This document shows, one piece after another, positions 1 through 7,690 of a stretch of 64,000 bases of DNA. Positions within the stretch are counted from its first letter, which is position 1; the number at the start of each line of letters is the position of its first letter. Under the pieces are notes generated by a model, which saw only the letters and a program-made list of their open reading frames with translations, made no database searches and had not been told where the DNA came from. The position numbers were made by a program, and so were the translations under genes. The stretch comes from Paracoccaceae bacterium (GTDB lineage Bacteria > Pseudomonadota > Alphaproteobacteria > Rhodobacterales > Rhodobacteraceae): NCBI GenBank assembly GCA_003605175.1, contig QWDA01000003.1, positions 1-64,000 of the forward strand. Direction: 5' to 3'.

Positions 1-1
1 G

Positions 2-130
2 TCGCTGCGCTTCGCGATCCTGCCCGAGGGGCAGGACCCGGACGACCTCCTGAAGGCCGAGGGCAGGGGGGCGATGCAGGGAGTGCTCGACCGGGCCCTG
101 CCCATGGTGCAGCTTCTCTGGCGGCGCTGA
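2..130 (+). pseudogene. dnaG: Truncated DNA primase (DnaG) fragment at the window edge
   Basis: Reading from base 2 gives about 42 residues that match the TOPRIM-to-helicase-linker part of bacterial primase: LRFAILPEGQDPDDLL, then AMPM-like spacing and LLWRR, followed by a stop at 128-130. In E. coli DnaG the matching stretch reads LRFMFLPDGEDPD. An intact primase would run on for roughly 200 more residues. Here the match ends at about base 120-127, exactly where SMC sequence begins in another frame, and the stop codon lies in the SMC-derived DNA. The fragment is therefore not a functional gene end. I infer an assembly join or, less likely, a real rearrangement. Confidence 0.75.
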
Positions 131-2202
131 CGGCGGCCGACGAGGAGCGCGCGGCGACGGCGGCGCGCGAGGCCGAGGCACGGGCCGCCCGGTCGGAGGC
201 CGAGGGCGAGATGTCGGCGCTCAGGGCCGAGGTGGCTGCGCTGGCGCGGCTCGTCGACCGGGACACCGCCGAGGGCGGCCAGGTGCTCGACCTCCTGCGG
301 GTCGCGGACGGCTACGAGAAGGCGCTGGGCGCGGCGCTCGCCGACGATCTGCGCGCTCCGGCGGTCGCGGACGATGCGGCGACCGGCTGGGCGCTCCTGC
401 CGGCCTATTCGCAGGCGCAGCTTCTGCCGGCGGGCGTAGCGGCGCTCAGCAACCACGTGACGGTGCCCGAGGTTCTGGCGCGGCGGCTGGCGCAGGTAGG
501 GCTGGTGGCGCGCGAGGATGGCGCGCGGCTGCAGAAGGATCTGCTTCCGGGGCAGCGGCTGGTCAGCATCGAGGGCGATCTCTGGCGCTGGGACGGGTTC
601 CGCGCCGGCGCAGAGGACGCACCTTCGGCGGCGGCGCTGCGGCTCAAGCAGCTGAACCGGCTGGAGGAACTGAAGCAGGAGCTCGAAGGCGCCACGGCGC
701 GCGCCGAGGGCGCGGCGCGCGCGCACGAGATGCTGAAGACGGCGCTGGCCGAGGTGTCGGCGCAGGACGCCCGGGCCCGCGATGCGCGCCGGGCGGCGGA
801 CCAGCGGGTGACCGAGGCGAGCCGGGCGCTGTCGAAATCCGAGGCGGAGCGGTCCATCGCGGCGGGCAAGCTCGAGAGCGCGCGGCTGGCGATGCGGCGG
901 CACCAGGACGAGGCCACGGCGGCGCGCGGCCGGCTGAAGGAGGCCGAGGGCGCGCTTGCGGCGCTCGACGATCTCGATGCGGCGCGGGCAGCGGTGGAGG
1001 AGCTGAAGGTCACCGTCGAGGCGGCGCGGATGACCATGATGACCCGGCGGACCGGCCATGACGAGCTGCGCCGCGCGGGCGAGGACCGGGCGCGGCGGCT
1101 GGCGGCGATCGCCAGGGAATTGCAGACCTGGAAGAGCCGCGCCGACACCGCGGGCGGCCGGGTGGCGGATATCGAGACGCGGAAAGCTACGTCGGAGGCG
1201 GAACTCACCGAGGCGCGGAAGGCGCCCGAGGCGCTGGCGGCGCAGCGCGGCAAGCTGGCCGACGAGATCGGCCGGGCCGAGACCCGGCGCGCGGCGGCGG
1301 GCGATGCGCTGGCCGCGGGCGAGACGGCGCTGCGCGGCGCGGTGGATGCCGAGCGGCAGGCGGAACGGGCGGCCTCGGAGGCGCGGGAGGCGCGGGCCGG
1401 GGCCGAGGCGCGGGCCGAGAGCGCGGCCGAGGCGGTGAGCGTGGCGGCGGAGCGGATTTCCGAGGAGCTGGAAACCACGCCCGAGGCGCTGTTGGAAAAA
1501 CTGGGCGACGATCCGGCGACGATGCCCGGCGCGGCGGAGCTGGAGACCGAGGTGGCGCGGCTCAAGCGGCAGCGCGACGCGCTGGGCGCGGTGAACCTGC
1601 GCGCCGAGGAGGACGCCCAGGAGGTCGAGGCCGAGCACAAGATGCTGGTCGAGGAAAAGACCGATCTCGAGGAGGCGATCCGCGCGCTGCGCTCGGGCAT
1701 CGCCAGCCTGAACCGCGAAGGGCGCGAGCGGATCCTGACGGCGTTCGAGCAGGTGAACTCGAACTTCTCGATGCTGTTCAAGCACCTGTTCGGCGGCGGC
1801 GAGGCGAAGCTCGTCATGGTCGAGAGCGAGGACCCGCTGGATGCGGGGCTCGAGATCATGTGCCAGCCGCCGGGCAAGAAGCTCTCGACCCTGAGCCTCC
1901 TGTCGGGCGGCGAGCAGACCCTGACGGCGATGGCGCTGATCTTCGCGGTGTTCCTGGCGAACCCGGCGCCGATCTGCGTGCTGGACGAGGTCGACGCGCC
2001 CTTGGACGACGCCAACGTGAACCGGTTCTGCGATCTCCTGGAGGAAATGACCCGGCGCACCGAGACCCGGTTCCTGATCATCACCCACCATGCGGTGACC
2101 ATGGCGCGGATGGACCGGCTCTTCGGGGTGACCATGGGCGAGCAGGGGGTGAGCCAGCTCGTTTCGGTGGACCTGCGGAAGGCGGAGGCGCTGGTGGCCT
2201 GA
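121..2202 (+). CDS. smc: Chromosome segregation protein SMC, 5'-truncated
   Basis: This is the C-terminal two thirds of the SMC ATPase that, with ScpA and ScpB, compacts and segregates the chromosome. The frame is open from about base 121 (AALTAADEERAA) and no start codon of its own is expected. In order come the end of the first coiled-coil arm, a hinge-like region (VLDLLRVADGYEKAL, about 270-600), a long Ala/Arg/Glu-rich coiled coil to about 1600, and the C-terminal ATPase lobe. That lobe carries the ABC signature LSGGEQTLTAMAL and the Walker B motif ICVLDEVDAPLDD. The N-terminal Walker A lobe and roughly 450 residues are missing, replaced by a primase fragment. Full-length relatives have about 1150 residues. 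Identity is secure; the truncation is at the chimeric-looking left edge. Confidence 0.93.
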   Translation, partial: AALTAADEERAATAAREAEARAARSEAEGEMSALRAEVAALARLVDRDTAEGGQVLDLLRVADGYEKALGAALADDLRAPAVADDAATGWALLPAYSQAQLLPAGVAALSNHVTVPEVLARRLAQVGLVAREDGARLQKDLLPGQRLVSIEGDLWRWDGFRAGAEDAPSAAALRLKQLNRLEELKQELEGATARAEGAARAHEMLKTALAEVSAQDARARDARRAADQRVTEASRALSKSEAERSIAAGKLESARLAMRRHQDEATAARGRLKEAEGALAALDDLDAARAAVEELKVTVEAARMTMMTRRTGHDELRRAGEDRARRLAAIARELQTWKSRADTAGGRVADIETRKATSEAELTEARKAPEALAAQRGKLADEIGRAETRRAAAGDALAAGETALRGAVDAERQAERAASEAREARAGAEARAESAAEAVSVAAERISEELETTPEALLEKLGDDPATMPGAAELETEVARLKRQRDALGAVNLRAEEDAQEVEAEHKMLVEEKTDLEEAIRALRSGIASLNREGRERILTAFEQVNSNFSMLFKHLFGGGEAKLVMVESEDPLDAGLEIMCQPPGKKLSTLSLLSGGEQTLTAMALIFAVFLANPAPICVLDEVDAPLDDANVNRFCDLLEEMTRRTETRFLIITHHAVTMARMDRLFGVTMGEQGVSQLVSVDLRKAEALVA

Positions 2203-2230
2203 GGCCACCGCACTGCACCTTTACGTTGTG

Positions 2231-2253
2231 TTAACGAATTGCGTTAAACTTAA
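2231..2253. promoter_or_regulatory. Cluster of three TTAA(C/G) half-sites downstream of smc
   Basis: Three TTAA tetramers lie at 2231, 2244 and 2250. The first two form a perfect inverted repeat, TTAACG-N5-CGTTAA. The spacing (9 and 2) is not the CtrA rule TTAA-N7-TTAA, so I treat this only as an AT-rich, possibly regulatory patch between smc and the small reading frame at 2290. Confidence 0.25.
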
Positions 2254-2289
2254 CGATGTGTAAACCTCGGGCTTTCAGGCGGGGGCGCC

Positions 2290-2412
2290 ATGCAGGAATT
2301 TTCGGTTTTTGCCATCGTTTTCGCCATTCTGGCGATGTCCGGCGGGCTGGGTGAGTCCACGCGGCCGGACGCGGAGACGCAGAGCGTCGCGCAACTTCTG
2401 GAGGCGCAATAG
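2290..2412 (+). CDS. Possible 40-residue small membrane or exported peptide
   Basis: A short frame begins at an ATG 88 bases after smc and ends in TAG. It encodes 40 residues. The N-terminal half is hydrophobic (EFSVFAIVFAILAMSGG), which would suit a single membrane helix or a signal peptide, and the rest is polar (ESTRPDAETQSVAQLL). The upstream purine stretch GGCGGGGGC is a poor ribosome site. I do not recognise a family. The composition is plausible for a real small protein, but there is no independent support such as coupling to a neighbour. Confidence 0.35.
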   Translation: MQEFSVFAIVFAILAMSGGLGESTRPDAETQSVAQLLEAQ

Positions 2413-2477
2413 CGCCCATGTCCATCCGCGCATGCAGGTTCGGCGCGGGGCAGATTGCCCCGGGCCCTTGGCGCGCG

Positions 2478-3653
2478 TCAGAGCCGGCCGAGCAGCTCCG
2501 TGGTGGGCCAGGCATCGGCCGGCAGGCCGAGCCGCTCCTGCTCCTTCTGCACCGCGCTGCGGGTGAGCCGGCCGAGTACGCCGTCGATCCCGCCCACGTC
2601 GTGGCCACGGGCCTTGAGCTTCTGTTGCAGCGCCTTCATCTGCGCCTCGCCGAGCGCGGGCGAGGGATTGCCCGGGTCGAAGACCGGCGCGCCGTCGAGC
2701 CGCGTGGCGAAATAGGCGGCGGTCATCACGTAGGTGAAGCTCTGGTTCCATTCGAAGAACACGCTGAAGTTCGGGTAGGCGAGGAAGGCCGGGCCGTCCT
2801 TGCCCTCGGGGAGAAGCACCGAGGCGGGCAGGTTGCCGGGGCCGAGCCCGCCGGCGCGGGGCTTCACCCCGAGCCGTGCCCATTCGGAGACCGGTCTGGT
2901 GGTGTCGAGGCCGGTCAGGCTCCAGTCCATCCCCTTCGGCAGCACGATCTCCTGCAGCCAGGGCTCGTTCGGGCGCCAGCCCAGCGAGGAGAGCATCCTT
3001 CCGCCCGACATCAGCGCGTCGGGGGCCGAGGTCTTGAGCGTCACATGCCCGTCGCCATCGCCGTCCACGCCGTTCTCGATGATGTCGCCGGGCAGCATCT
3101 GGACCATGCCGATCTCGCCGGCCCAGGCCCCTGTGGTTGTGCGCGGGTCGAGATCGCCGCGTTCGAAGAGTTCGAGCGCCGCGTAGACCTGCGGCTGGAA
3201 CAGGTCCGGCCTGCGGCAATCATGCGACAGGGTTACCAGGGCGTTAACAGTGTTGAAGTCGCCCTGGACCGCGCCGAAATCGGTCTCGAAGGCCCAGAAG
3301 GCCAGCAGAACGCCGCGATCGACGCCCCAGGTCGCCTCGATCCGGTCGAAGACGGCATCGTAGCGCTGGGCGTTCTTGACCCCGTTCTGTACCCGGTTCT
3401 GGCTGATCAGCCGGCGGGCGAACTGGGTGAAGGGAAGCTGGAAGATGCCCTGTGCCCGGTCGGCGCGGATCACCGCCGGATCCTGGCGAACGCCGGAAAA
3501 GAACTGTTTCACAGCAGCTTTGTCATGGCCGAGACGGACAGATTCGGTGGCCATGCGCTGGACGAAATCGCCGAACGGCCCGCCGCAGGCGACAGTGGCT
3601 GCGGCCGGCGCGGCGGTTGCAAGAATGGCTGCGAAACAGGCGGTGAAGCGCAT
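2478..3653 (-). CDS. Lytic murein transglycosylase, MltB family with peptidoglycan-binding domain
   Basis: This 391-residue exported enzyme should cleave the MurNAc-GlcNAc glycosidic bond of peptidoglycan and leave a 1,6-anhydro end. The chosen ATG at 3653 is preceded by GGAG ten bases upstream and gives a signal peptide (FTACFAAILATAAPAAA). The MltB/SLT_2 domain covers about residues 25-320. The likely catalytic Glu is E123 in AFWAFETDFG, and AGEIGMVQMLP matches the substrate-groove segment. Residues 330-391 (KLKARGHDVGGIDGVLG) are a PG_binding_1 domain. The architecture matches the 'lytic murein transglycosylase with peptidoglycan-binding domain' family common in Rhodobacterales. The gene is transcribed away from the CtrA-type box at 3784, which could serve either direction. 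Confidence 0.92.
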   Translation of the reverse strand: MRFTACFAAILATAAPAAATVACGGPFGDFVQRMATESVRLGHDKAAVKQFFSGVRQDPAVIRADRAQGIFQLPFTQFARRLISQNRVQNGVKNAQRYDAVFDRIEATWGVDRGVLLAFWAFETDFGAVQGDFNTVNALVTLSHDCRRPDLFQPQVYAALELFERGDLDPRTTTGAWAGEIGMVQMLPGDIIENGVDGDGDGHVTLKTSAPDALMSGGRMLSSLGWRPNEPWLQEIVLPKGMDWSLTGLDTTRPVSEWARLGVKPRAGGLGPGNLPASVLLPEGKDGPAFLAYPNFSVFFEWNQSFTYVMTAAYFATRLDGAPVFDPGNPSPALGEAQMKALQQKLKARGHDVGGIDGVLGRLTRSAVQKEQERLGLPADAWPTTELLGRL

Positions 3654-3783
3654 TGGGGGAAGCTCCGTTGGCGAAATTTGCGTCACAGTATCCACTGCAC
3701 TCGCCCGCGCAACCGGGACTCCGGCGGAAATCGGCCTACCGGCGCGCGGGACCGCCTTGTTCCTGCCATGAGTTATCCCTTTG

Positions 3784-3798
3784 TTAACCTTTCGTTAA
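3784..3798. promoter_or_regulatory. Perfect CtrA-type box (TTAA-N7-TTAA)
   Basis: The sequence TTAACCTTTCGTTAA matches the alphaproteobacterial CtrA consensus TTAA-N7-TTAA(C) exactly. It lies 61 bases upstream of the receiver-like gene at 3859 and 131 bases upstream of the transglycosylase start at 3653. CtrA is a conserved cell-cycle and motility regulator in Rhodobacterales. Binding here is inferred from the motif alone. Confidence 0.6.
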
Positions 3799-3858
3799 GA
3801 TACTGGGCGCAGTTGTGAAATCGCATACTTGTATTGAAATGTCGTGTTTGGAGGATGG

Positions 3859-4221
3859 ATGCACGTCCTGATTGTAGAGGGCGACCGGGCTTTGACGGAG
3901 GTCTGGAAACGCCATCTGGAGCGCCACGGCGCTGTGGTTTCGGTTGCGACATCGCAGGACGATGCGGTCGCGCTGATCCGGCAGTGGCCCGTGAACGTGA
4001 TCGTATTGAGCCTGGACCTGACCGAGGGCAGCGCCTTCGCGGTGGCCGATTTCGCGAGCTACCGCATCCCCGAGGCGCGGGTGATCTTCGTGACCCGGTC
4101 CACCTTCTTCTCGGACGGCTCGATCTTCCAGTTGGTTCCGAATACCGCGGCGTATATCGCGTCGCAGACCCCGCCGGAGGACCTGGCCGCGATCGTCGAA
4201 CATCACGGGTCGCCGATCTAG
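3859..4221 (+). CDS. Stand-alone receiver-like protein lacking the phospho-acceptor Asp
   Basis: This 120-residue protein has the fold pattern of a CheY/response-regulator receiver domain with no output domain. Strand 1 is HVLIVEGD, strand 3 is VNVIVLSLDL, the switch Thr is in VIFVTRST, and the last strand is AAYIASQTPPEDL. Aligned on the D-L-x-L-P-D-G-S pattern, the phospho-acceptor position is Ser51 (SLDLTEGS) and the conserved Lys is Ser102, so canonical phosphorylation looks impossible. The ATG at 3859 is chosen because GGAGGA sits just upstream; a GTG at 3844 is in frame but would itself contain that site. The gene stands alone, 46 bases downstream of a CtrA-type box plus spacer. It may act as a binding adaptor. 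Confidence 0.8.
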   Translation: MHVLIVEGDRALTEVWKRHLERHGAVVSVATSQDDAVALIRQWPVNVIVLSLDLTEGSAFAVADFASYRIPEARVIFVTRSTFFSDGSIFQLVPNTAAYIASQTPPEDLAAIVEHHGSPI

Positions 4222-4245
4222 CTGAACCAGCGCAGATGACCCGCT

Positions 4246-5238
4246 TCAGGCGGCGCCCCTGAGGGCGCCGCGTTGGTGCGGCTGATGCCAGTCGAGCTCC
4301 GGATTGATCGGCAGGATCCGGTGCGGGTTTATCGTGTCATGGCTGTAGTGGTAGTGCCGCACGATATGGTCGAAATGCACGGTTTCGGCCACGCCCGGCC
4401 ATTGGTATAGCTCGCGCGCATAGGCCCAGAGATGGGGATAGTCGCGCAGGTAATTCCGGTTGCACTTGAAATGGGTGTGGTAGACCGGGTCGAAGCGGAA
4501 CAGCGTGGTGGCGAGCCGCCAGTCGGCCTCGGTGATGCGGTCGCCCATCAGGTAGCGGTTCTGCCCGAGCCGCTCTTCCAGCCAGTCGAGCGCGGCGAAG
4601 ACCGCGGCCGCGGCCTCGTCATAGGCCGCCTGGCTGGTGGCGAAGCCGGCCTTGTAGACGCCGTTGTTGACGCTGTCGTAGATCCGCGCGTTCACCGGCT
4701 CGATCGCCTCGCGCAGGTCTTCGGGCCAGTAGTCGTCGCGATTGCCGGTGAGCCCGTCGAAGGCCGAATTGAACATCCGGATGATCTCGGCGCTCTCGTT
4801 CGAGACGATGGTGTCGCGGGCCTTGTCCCAGAGGATCGGCACGGTCACGCGGCCCGAGATCTTCGGGTCGGCGCGGAGATAGATCTCGCGCAGGTAGGCG
4901 CACCCGAACAGCCCGTCACCGGTGGCGCCGTCGAAACCCGTGTCGAAGGTCCAGCCTTCCTCCAGCATGTCGGGATGGACGACCGAGACGCCGATCAGCC
5001 CGGTGAGCCCCTTGATCGCGCGGAAGATCAGCGTGCGATGCGCCCAGGGGCAGGCATAGGAGACATAGAGATGGTAACGGTCGGCCTCGGCCGGAAAGCC
5101 GCCCTCGCCCGAGGGGCCGGGGGCGCCGTCCGGGGTGATCCAGTTGCGGAACCCGGTTTTCGAGCGCACGAAGCGCCCGCCGGACTTGCCGGTGTCGTAC
5201 CAGCCGGTGTCCCAGTTGCCGTCGACGAGCTTTCCCAT
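4246..5238 (-). CDS. Glutathionyl-hydroquinone reductase (Xi-class glutathione transferase)
   Basis: This 330-residue cytosolic enzyme belongs to the ECM4/YqjG family, which removes glutathione from glutathionyl-hydroquinones. Diagnostic features are the N-terminal GRFVRSKTGFRNWI stretch, the catalytic Cys63 in YACPWAHRTL, VSVVHPDM, and the C-terminal helical GST domain ending in the LDWHQPHQRG tail. The start at 5238 is set by AGGGAGG eight bases upstream; an in-frame extension of 39 residues upstream is Cys/Arg-rich and looks non-coding. It is convergent with the receiver gene, with only 24 bases between the stops. Length is normal for the family. Confidence 0.93.
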   Translation of the reverse strand: MGKLVDGNWDTGWYDTGKSGGRFVRSKTGFRNWITPDGAPGPSGEGGFPAEADRYHLYVSYACPWAHRTLIFRAIKGLTGLIGVSVVHPDMLEEGWTFDTGFDGATGDGLFGCAYLREIYLRADPKISGRVTVPILWDKARDTIVSNESAEIIRMFNSAFDGLTGNRDDYWPEDLREAIEPVNARIYDSVNNGVYKAGFATSQAAYDEAAAAVFAALDWLEERLGQNRYLMGDRITEADWRLATTLFRFDPVYHTHFKCNRNYLRDYPHLWAYARELYQWPGVAETVHFDHIVRHYHYSHDTINPHRILPINPELDWHQPHQRGALRGAA

Positions 5239-5380
5239 GGAACCCTCCCTCTTGTCCCCGTCACATAGCGTGCGGGCGCGCGTTTCAACTGCCGGCCGGG
5301 CACATGTGGCGTGTGCGGGTGCACAAGTGTCGCACGGGCGTTGACGATTGCTCAACGGTGCGCGGGTATTCTCCCATATC

Positions 5381-5442
5381 TACAGGAAGTTGCGGACAAT
5401 TCGCCTTTTTCTTGACCCGACTCGGGTCGGGATGTTCCTGTA
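5381..5442. promoter_or_regulatory. Nested inverted repeats upstream of the 5470 gene
   Basis: TACAGGAA (5381-5388) and TTCCTGTA (5435-5442) form a perfect 8-bp inverted repeat enclosing a second perfect one, ACCCGA-C-TCGGGT (5415-5427). A TTGACC hexamer at 5412 overlaps the inner palindrome, as a -35 element under an operator would. No clean -10 at 17 bases is seen. This is probably the control region of the gene at 5470. Confidence 0.4.
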
Positions 5443-5469
5443 TGTTCAGTCTTGGGGGAGACATTAATC

Positions 5470-5820
5470 ATGTCCGAGTATCTGCCGAAGGAGGTCCTCG
5501 AGGGCCTGCAATCGGCGCGAAGGGAAAAGCTGCGCAAGAAGAGCCGCCTCAAGGTGCGGATCGGGGAGGAGTCCTTCGTGATCCTGCGCTACTGGGACGG
5601 CGGTTTCGCGCTCGACGCAGAGGACGCGCCGCATCTGCGCGGTCGGGTCGATGTCTATGACGGCAGCCGGCACCTGTCGGAATGCCTGATCGTGGCCTCG
5701 TCGGAGGAGGACGGGGAAATGGTCTACGAATTCAAGCGCGAGACCCGTGCCGCCGACAGCGCGCCGCGCGACTATGTGCGCGACGAGGGGGCGCCGGTGG
5801 CGCTGATCGGCCGGAGCTGA
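5470..5820 (+). CDS. Conserved small cytosolic protein of unknown function (PilZ-like?)
   Basis: The product is 116 residues with no signal peptide or membrane segment. The N-terminus is basic (RREKLRKKSRLKVRIG), followed by a beta-rich core (ESFVILRYWDGGFALDAEDAPHL; GRVDVYDGSRHLSECLI). The basic patch followed by a short beta-barrel-like core recalls PilZ domains, but the RxxxR and (D/N)xSxxG motifs are not clearly present, so I do not assign it. The ATG at 5470 follows GGGGGAG ten bases upstream. The nested inverted repeats just before it suggest its own regulated promoter. It converges on the aminotransferase gene with a hairpin between. Confidence 0.75.
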   Translation: MSEYLPKEVLEGLQSARREKLRKKSRLKVRIGEESFVILRYWDGGFALDAEDAPHLRGRVDVYDGSRHLSECLIVASSEEDGEMVYEFKRETRAADSAPRDYVRDEGAPVALIGRS

Positions 5821-5848
5821 GCCTCTCGGTTTCGCGCCTTGTCGAACC

Positions 5849-5870
5849 GGAAAAGTCTGTCAGCTTTTCC
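5849..5870. terminator. Bidirectional hairpin between convergent genes
   Basis: GGAAAAG (5849-5855) pairs perfectly with CTTTTCC (5864-5870) across an 8-base loop. It sits in the 62-base gap between stop codons at 5820 and 5883. The A and T runs in the stem arms allow it to work on both strands. Confidence 0.55.
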
Positions 5871-5882
5871 TGGCACCGGTCT

Positions 5883-7070
5883 TTACTGCAGGTCGGCGAA
5901 GGCCGCCTCGATCCGCCCGATCGCCTCGAGGAGGAGCGGCCGGGGCATCGCGATGTTGAAGCGGTTGAAACTCTCGCCGCCGAGGCCGAACTGGGTGCCC
6001 GGGCTCGCCGCCACGCGGGCATCGTGGGCGAGGCGGCGGCGCACTTCCGGGCGCTCCATGCCGGTGCCGGCGAAATCGACCCAGCTCAGATAGGTCGCCG
6101 CCATGTCCATCACCGAGATCCCCGGCAGCGCGCCGATCCGGTCGCGCCAGATCGCGAAATTCCCCGCGATATAGGCGCGGGCCGCGTCGGACCAGGCGTC
6201 GCACTCGGTGAAGGCGGCCCTGGTCACCAGCATCCCGAACCTGTTCGGCCCGCCGCCCAGCCGGCCCGCCGCGAGGTCGAAGGCGCGGCGCAGGCGCTCG
6301 TCGGGGATCACCGCGTAGCCGGTCTCCATGCCGGCGATGTTGAACCCTTTCGACGCCGCCGAGAGCACCACGAGGTTGCCCTGCGCCTCGGGCGCGGCCG
6401 TGGCGGCGGGGTGGAAGGTGGTGCCGGGAAAGCAGAGATCCATGTGGATCTCGTCGGAGACGAGGAGGATGCCGTGCCGGGCGCAGAGCGCGGCGACGGC
6501 GCGGATCTCCCCGGGCGACCAGACCCGCCCGCCGGGATTGTGCGGCGAGCAGAGGATCAGCACCTTCTCGCGGCCGGTGAGCGCGGCCTCGAGCGCGTCG
6601 AGATCCATCTCGTAGCGGCCGTCGACCAGGGAAAGCGGGCTTTCGAATTCCTCGCGCCCCATGGCTTTGATGACCCGGTGGAAGGCGTGGTACACGGGCG
6701 AGAACACGATCACCCCGTCGCCGGGCGCCGAGACGGCCTCGATCGCGTACATCAGCCCGCCGATCACGCCCCGGGTGAAGCGGATATGCGCAGGGTCGGG
6801 GTGCCAGCCGTGCTTGCGCCCGGTCCAGGCGGAAACCGCGTCGGCGACCGGGCCCGGCACGCCGAAATAGCCGAAATAGCCGCGCGCGTTTTCCGCCTCG
6901 AGGGTGGCGCGGATCGCCGGGGCGGCGGCGAAATCCATGTCGGCGACCCACATCGGAATCACGTCCTCGCCGTCGCCGGGGATGCCGGTATCGTCGAGCA
7001 CCGAGAGACTGTCCCATTTCTGGCTGTGGGTGCCGCGCAGGGCGAGGGGGGTGTCGAAATCGAAGCTCAC
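5883..7070 (-). CDS. PatB/MalY-type PLP-dependent aminotransferase (cystathionine beta-lyase family)
   Basis: This is a fold-type I PLP enzyme of 395 residues. Family members act as C-S lyases on cystathionine or cysteine conjugates, releasing a thiol, pyruvate and ammonia. The order of motifs is IPMWVADMDF (residues 38-47), the PLP-contacting SPVYHAF (124-130), CSPHNPGG (174-181), SDEIHMDL (205-212) and the Schiff-base Lys241 in SAASKGFNIAG. The start is a GTG at 7070, chosen because GGGAGA lies seven bases before it; a 10-residue Arg-rich extension is possible but unlikely. The exact substrate cannot be read from sequence. Confidence 0.9.
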   Translation of the reverse strand: MSFDFDTPLALRGTHSQKWDSLSVLDDTGIPGDGEDVIPMWVADMDFAAAPAIRATLEAENARGYFGYFGVPGPVADAVSAWTGRKHGWHPDPAHIRFTRGVIGGLMYAIEAVSAPGDGVIVFSPVYHAFHRVIKAMGREEFESPLSLVDGRYEMDLDALEAALTGREKVLILCSPHNPGGRVWSPGEIRAVAALCARHGILLVSDEIHMDLCFPGTTFHPAATAAPEAQGNLVVLSAASKGFNIAGMETGYAVIPDERLRRAFDLAAGRLGGGPNRFGMLVTRAAFTECDAWSDAARAYIAGNFAIWRDRIGALPGISVMDMAATYLSWVDFAGTGMERPEVRRRLAHDARVAASPGTQFGLGGESFNRFNIAMPRPLLLEAIGRIEAAFADLQ

Positions 7071-7168
7071 GGCGCGTCTCCCGGGGCGTTTCGGGCGCAC
7101 CCTAGCCGCGCGCGCGGCGGCTGCAACCCGGATTGCACGGCCGGGCCGGCTCGCCTAAATGGGGGGCC

Positions 7169-7690
7169 ATGGCCCTGCGCGATATCCTGATCCATCCCGA
7201 CCCGCGCCTGAAGAAGGTGGCGGCGCCGGTTCCCGAGGTTACCGCCGAGATCCGGCGGCTGGCCGGGGACATGCTGGAAACCATGTACGATGCGCCCGGC
7301 ATCGGGCTCGCGGCGCCGCAGGTGGGCGTGCTCTCACGGCTTCTCGTGATGGATTGCGTCAAGGGCGAGGCCGACCCGGCCCGGCCGATGGTGCTGATCA
7401 ACCCGGAGATCGCCTGGGTCTCGGAGGCGATGAATGTCTACGAGGAAGGCTGCCTCTCGATCCCCGAGCAATATGGCGATGTGGAGCGCCCCGCCGAGGT
7501 GGTGGTGCGCTGGACCGATCTCGACGGCAAGGGCCAGGAAGAGCGCTTCGCCGGGCTCTGGGCGACCTGCGTGCAGCACGAGATCGACCATCTGAACGGC
7601 AAGCTCTTCATCGACTACCTGAAGCCGCTGCGCCGGCAGATGATCACCCGCAGGATGGTCAAGCTGAAGCGCGAGCGGGCGCGGGCGTGA
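7169..7690 (+). CDS. def: Peptide deformylase, first of three tandem copies
   Basis: The product, 173 residues, removes the formyl group from the N-terminal Met of new proteins. All three active-site motifs are intact: [17 protein letters not shown] and the metal-binding HEIDH in TCVQHEIDHLNG. It is the only one of the three paralogues that is canonical in every motif, so it is the likely housekeeping enzyme. The stop overlaps the GTG of the next gene by 4 bases (GTGA), and the cluster runs on into fmt, the enzyme that adds the formyl group. The start ATG follows a GGGGGG stretch. Confidence 0.97.
   Translation: MALRDILIHPDPRLKKVAAPVPEVTAEIRRLAGDMLETMYDAPGIGLAAPQVGVLSRLLVMDCVKGEADPARPMVLINPEIAWVSEAMNVYEEGCLSIPEQYGDVERPAEVVVRWTDLDGKGQEERFAGLWATCVQHEIDHLNGKLFIDYLKPLRRQMITRRMVKLKRERARA

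Noticed and set aside
405-2213. Long open frame on the minus strand opposite smc
   Set aside because: The translation is Ser/Arg/Ala-rich and repetitive, the usual shadow of a GC-rich coding strand; the plus strand has clear SMC motifs.
2231-2253. CtrA box downstream of smc
   Set aside because: The TTAA spacings are 9 and 2 bases, not 7, so the cluster does not meet the consensus.
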